This document shows positions 61,204 to 64,000 of a DNA stretch of 64,000 nucleotides, in pieces; the stretch's first letter is position 1, and every line of letters begins with the position of its first letter. The stretch covers positions 1-64,000 of the forward strand of contig NZ_JAGGOK010000063.1 in NCBI RefSeq assembly GCF_018614615.1, written 5' to 3'. The notes beneath the pieces were generated by a model. The model had not been told where the DNA came from. It ran no database searches and saw nothing but the letters and a program-made list of their open reading frames with translations. The position numbers were made by a program, and so were the translations under genes. This DNA comes from Streptomyces sp. ISL-100 (GTDB taxonomy: Bacteria > Actinomycetota > Actinomycetes > Streptomycetales > Streptomycetaceae).

Positions 61204-62733
61204 TTACGCGGCGCCGCCCCGGCTTCCGCCGGCGCTGCTGCCGCTGCCGCCGTAGGACCGGCGGCGCGCCTGCGCCGGAGCGCTGCGGCGCCCGCGCTGC
61301 GAGGACGCGCTGCGCGCCGGGCGCTCCCTGACCGGCGACGAGATGACGACGGGGACACCGGAAGGCGCCTGCGCACCGGTGATCCGGGTCAGCTCGGCGT
61401 CGCCGGAGCGGACCTGCGCGGTCTGCGGCGTGATGCCCGCGGCCTGCATCAGGCGGGACATCTCGCGGCGCTGGTTGGGCTGCACCAGCGTGACCACGCT
61501 GCCGGACTCACCGGCGCGGGCGGTACGGCCGCCACGGTGCAGGTAGTCCTTGTGGTCGGTGGGCGGGTCGACGTTGACCACGAGATCAAGGTTGTCGACG
61601 TGGATGCCGCGGGCCGCGACGTTGGTCGCCACCAGCACGGTCACATGCCCGCTCTTGAACTGGTCGAGCGTGCGCGTGCGCTGCGGCTGCGACTTCCCGC
61701 CGTGCAGCGCGGCTGCCCGTACGCCGCTGGCCAGCAGGTCCCGGGTCAGCCGGTCGACGGCGTGCTTGGTGTCCAGGAACATGATCACCTTGCCGTCGCG
61801 GGCCGCGATCTCGGTGGCCGTGGCCTGCTTGTCGGCAGGGTGGACGTGGAGCAGGTGGTGCTCCATCGTCGTGACAGCGCCCTGCGACGGGTCGACCGAG
61901 TGGACCACCGGGTCGGTCAGGTAATTGCGTACCAGCTTGTCGACATTGCGGTCCAGCGTGGCCGAGAACAGCATCGTCTGACCCTCGGGCGCGACCTGCT
62001 GGAGCAGCTCCGTGACCTGCGGCATGAAGCCCATGTCGGTCATCTGGTCGGCCTCGTCGAGCACCGTGATCTTCACCTGGTCCAGGCGGCAGTCACGGCG
62101 GTCGATGAGGTCCTTGAGCCGGCCCGGCGTCGCCACGACGACCTCGGCCCCGGTGCGCAGGGCGCCGGCCTGGCGGCCGATCGACATGCCGCCGACGACC
62201 GTGGTCATGCGCAGGCGCACGGCGCGGGCGTAAGGGGTGAGCGCGTCGGTGACCTGCTGGGCGAGCTCACGGGTGGGTACGAGCACCAGGGCCAGCGGCT
62301 GACGCGGCTCGGCGCGCTTGCCGGCCGTCCTGGCCAGCAGCGCGAGCCCGAAGGCGAGCGTCTTGCCGGAACCGGTGCGTCCGCGGCCCAGGACATCGCG
62401 TCCGGTCAGCGTGTTCGGCAGGGTGGCGCCCTGGATCGGGAACGGCGTGGTCACGCCCTGGGCGGTGAGTGCCGCCAGCAGTGCCGCGGGCATGTCGAGC
62501 TCGTCGAAGGCCTCGACCGCGGGAAGCGCCGGCGAAGTACCGACCGGAAGGGCGAACTCGCCCTGGGGGCCGGAGGACCGGCGCTGGGTGGGCCGGCCGG
62601 AGGAGCCGGAAGAGCGGTTGGGCGCCGCGGGGCGGAAGCGCTCGCCGCGGTCGCTGGCGCGGCCGGCGAAGTTGCCGCCGGCGCGGGTACGGGAAAATCG
62701 TTCACGGTCGTTCGAACGTGCTGCGCGGTTCAT
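61204..62733 (-). CDS. DEAD-box ATP-dependent RNA helicase
   Basis: 509 residues from the ATG at 62733. A basic, Arg/Gly/Ser-rich N-terminus and C-terminus (SYGGSGSSAGGSRGGAA) flank the helicase core: FDELDMPAALLAALTAQGVT, PFPIQGATLPNTLTGRDVLG (Q motif), GRGRTGSGKTLAFGLAL (motif I), VPTRELAQQV, ATPGRLKDLI, VLDEADQMTDMGF (DEAD), LFSATLD (SAT), ALHGGKSQPQRTRTLDQFKS, ATNVAARGIHVDNLDLVVN, and YLHRGGRTARAGESG. Unwinds RNA duplexes, probably at low temperature, close to a cold-shock gene. Confidence 0.93.
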   Translation of the reverse strand: MNRAARSNDRERFSRTRAGGNFAGRASDRGERFRPAAPNRSSGSSGRPTQRRSSGPQGEFALPVGTSPALPAVEAFDELDMPAALLAALTAQGVTTPFPIQGATLPNTLTGRDVLGRGRTGSGKTLAFGLALLARTAGKRAEPRQPLALVLVPTRELAQQVTDALTPYARAVRLRMTTVVGGMSIGRQAGALRTGAEVVVATPGRLKDLIDRRDCRLDQVKITVLDEADQMTDMGFMPQVTELLQQVAPEGQTMLFSATLDRNVDKLVRNYLTDPVVHSVDPSQGAVTTMEHHLLHVHPADKQATATEIAARDGKVIMFLDTKHAVDRLTRDLLASGVRAAALHGGKSQPQRTRTLDQFKSGHVTVLVATNVAARGIHVDNLDLVVNVDPPTDHKDYLHRGGRTARAGESGSVVTLVQPNQRREMSRLMQAAGITPQTAQVRSGDAELTRITGAQAPSGVPVVISSPVRERPARSASSQRGRRSAPAQARRRSYGGSGSSAGGSRGGAA

Positions 62734-63012
62734 CTGAACCTTCCTCGATGGGCACGTATCGAGGAATTCCGGGCAGCAGTGACTGAGTGCGTGACTGCCA
62801 CAAGGAATCGCAAGAACGAGCCGGTAATTAAAAAAGCCGAAATGAAGCCGGACGAAAGGTTTGAATACCTGTGGGCCGGACGCTTCGAAGTGGCTGCAGT
62901 CCGCACCAAGAAAGCGCGGACGGGGCGGGGCGACGAGAATCGTGGCCGACCGCTCATGAGTCGGCCGCGCGATATGGGCGACCGAGTCGGGGCAACGATT
63001 CAAAGCAACGAG
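62734..63012. other. Long leader upstream of the helicase gene
   Basis: About 280 bp without a gene. It includes an AT-rich patch (GTAATTAAAAAAGCCGAAATGAAG at 62821-62845, interrupted here for brevity) unlike the local base composition and likely the promoter or an RNA-structured leader. Typical of cold-inducible RNA helicases. Confidence 0.45.
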
Positions 63013-63013
63013 A

Positions 63014-63043
63014 CGGGGCCCGCACCCTCAGGTGCGGGCCCCG
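63014..63043. terminator. Strong hairpin terminator after the cold-shock gene
   Basis: CGGGGCCCGCACC and GGTGCGGGCCCCG with a 4-base loop CTCA: 13-bp stem. Starts 21 bp after the cold-shock gene stop (63065) on the minus strand. Confidence 0.85.
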
Positions 63044-63064
63044 ACCGTGTAGAACGCGTCAGCG

Positions 63065-63268
63065 TCAGGCGGGAACGATGTTCTCGGCCTGCGGGCCCTT
63101 CTGGCCCTGCGTGACGTCGAAGGTCACCTTCTGGCCTTCCTGAAGCTCACGGAAGCCCTGGGTGGCGATGTTGGAGTAGTGGGCGAAGACGTCAGCGCCG
63201 CCACCCTCCTGCTCGATGAAGCCGAAGCCCTTTTCAGCGTTGAACCACTTCACGGTGCCAGAAGCCAT
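63065..63268 (-). CDS. Cold-shock protein (CspA family)
   Basis: 67 residues, single OB fold that binds single-stranded RNA/DNA. RNP1-type KGFGFIEQ and RNP2-type VFAHYSNI are present, preceded by MASGTVKWFNAEKG. ATG 63268 has AAAGGAG upstream. A long leader (to about 63440, with AT-rich and structured segments) precedes it, as usual for csp genes whose mRNA changes shape at low temperature. Its downstream neighbour is the DEAD-box helicase, separated by a hairpin. Confidence 0.95.
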   Translation of the reverse strand: MASGTVKWFNAEKGFGFIEQEGGGADVFAHYSNIATQGFRELQEGQKVTFDVTQGQKGPQAENIVPA

Positions 63269-63541
63269 GTCATTCTCCTTTGGAGCAGTGCCGGTGCCCG
63301 CCCTGTGCGGACTCCGAGTCGCGTTGCCGCGATGATTGCCCCGTCCGGAATAAAGCACCGGAAATACGAAAGTGCGCCCGCAGCGAGTGAGCCGCGGGAG
63401 CACTTGAAGTTTTGGGAACCACAACTGCAACTGAGATCAACAGTAGCACGGTGCGGCGGACGTGCCAGGGGTCTTTCGTCACATCCGCCGTGGCGCCATA
63501 AACTCTCCGTGCGAGCCGCTTTAAATTCTGCAGCTGCCGCA

Positions 63542-63901
63542 CTAGATATTTTGTTCCTGCTCCTCGTCCGGGCCGGGCTCGCGCAGTTGCTCGTTCATGC
63601 GCAGGGCGTCTTCCAGCTGGTCCTCGAGAATGACGATCCGGCAGGCCGCGTCGATGGGGGTGCCCTGGTCGACCAGCTCGCGGGCCCGGGCGGCGACCCG
63701 CAGCTGGTAGCGGGAGTAACGGCGGTGGCCGCCCTCGGAACGCAACGGGGTGATGAGCCGCGCGTCGCCGACGGCCCGCAGGAACGCCGGGGTGGTGCCG
63801 ATCATCTCGGCGGCCCGGCCCATGGTGTAGGCGGGAAAGTCGTCGTCGTTGAAGCGGTCGGCCTTGGTGGTCCGATGAGTCTCGGCGGTCACTTGCACCA
63901 T
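63542..63901 (-). CDS. MerR-family transcriptional regulator
   Basis: 119 residues. HTH_MerR: AYTMGRAAEMIGTTPAFLRA, VGDARLITPLRSEGGHRRYS, RYQLRVAARARELVDQGTPI, then ACRIVILEDQLEDALRMNEQ coiled coil. The short C-terminus with no Cys motif suggests a non-metal ligand or a dimerisation-only role. 102 bp from the window edge; similar to small Streptomyces regulators controlling growth or stress. Confidence 0.88.
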   Translation of the reverse strand: MVQVTAETHRTTKADRFNDDDFPAYTMGRAAEMIGTTPAFLRAVGDARLITPLRSEGGHRRYSRYQLRVAARARELVDQGTPIDAACRIVILEDQLEDALRMNEQLREPGPDEEQEQNI

Positions 63902-64000
63902 CTTCTGTATCGCTTGGAGCGGACACTACGAGTGTGGCATGTCTGCTCCGGCGGTGACAGATTTCCCCCCTCCGGCGCACCAGCATGGATCCACCCCTGG

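Noticed and set aside
63984..64000. ATG near the right window edge as a new gene start
   Set aside because: Only five codons are visible, with no clear ribosome site.

Overview
The window is GC-rich actinobacterial DNA, almost certainly a Streptomyces chromosome. The evidence is strong third-position GC bias, many GTG/TTG starts, an AfsR/SARP-type giant regulator, F420-linked enzymes, a DmdR/IdeR-like iron box and Gram-positive lipoproteins. No rRNA, tRNA or CRISPR array was seen. Function calls come from reading motifs by eye; no database search was run.

Layout. (1) 1-7.2 kb is a graveyard of insertion sequences. It holds a truncated M20 peptidase, gene remnants, a frameshifted IS1182-type transposase, an IS110-type element whose upstream (candidate bridge-RNA) region occurs twice in inverted orientation, a winged-helix regulator abutting the IS110 right end, and two IS5-type 5' ends facing each other as a 260-bp inverted repeat. 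(2) 7.4-13.9 kb carries oleate hydratase, then a leftward operon: EspR-like XRE regulator, ImmA/IrrE-type metallopeptidase, MAB_1171c-like multi-TM protein, Tat-exported amidase. (3) 13.9-20.5 kb is accessory DNA: a HATPase-like protein behind a LexA-like palindrome, a GIY-YIG-like protein, two small envelope proteins sharing a Cys motif, divergent membrane proteins, a lipoprotein nuclease and a lamin-tail protein. (4) 20.6-24.8 kb has metabolic and efflux genes (PhzF, SDR, Gfo/Idh/MocA, Bcr/CflA). (5) 24.8-30 kb is a second accessory patch: an asparagine-synthetase-like/methyltransferase operon divergent from a TPR protein across a 31-bp palindrome, and a phage-type antirepressor between two hairpins. 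(6) 30.2-64 kb looks like chromosomal backbone: Rsm22, DDAH, TetR, prim-pol domain protein, heme oxygenase with an iron box, methionine aminopeptidase, MFS exporters, NpdG, site-2 protease, SARP regulator, DrrAB-like ABC exporter, panB, nadE, DUF3105/DUF305 pair, F420 oxidoreductase, DEAD-box helicase, cold-shock protein and a MerR regulator.

Functional links. The EspR-like/ImmA/MAB_1171c/amidase operon is translationally coupled at its last two genes and looks like one regulated protease-linked system. The asparagine-synthetase-like enzyme and methyltransferase are also coupled and could form a small amide- or isopeptide-forming modification pathway. Heme oxygenase is probably iron-repressed. 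The cold-shock protein and DEAD-box helicase are neighbours with separate transcription signals. The most unusual structures are the IS110 and IS5 inverted duplications and the two coupled operons above.
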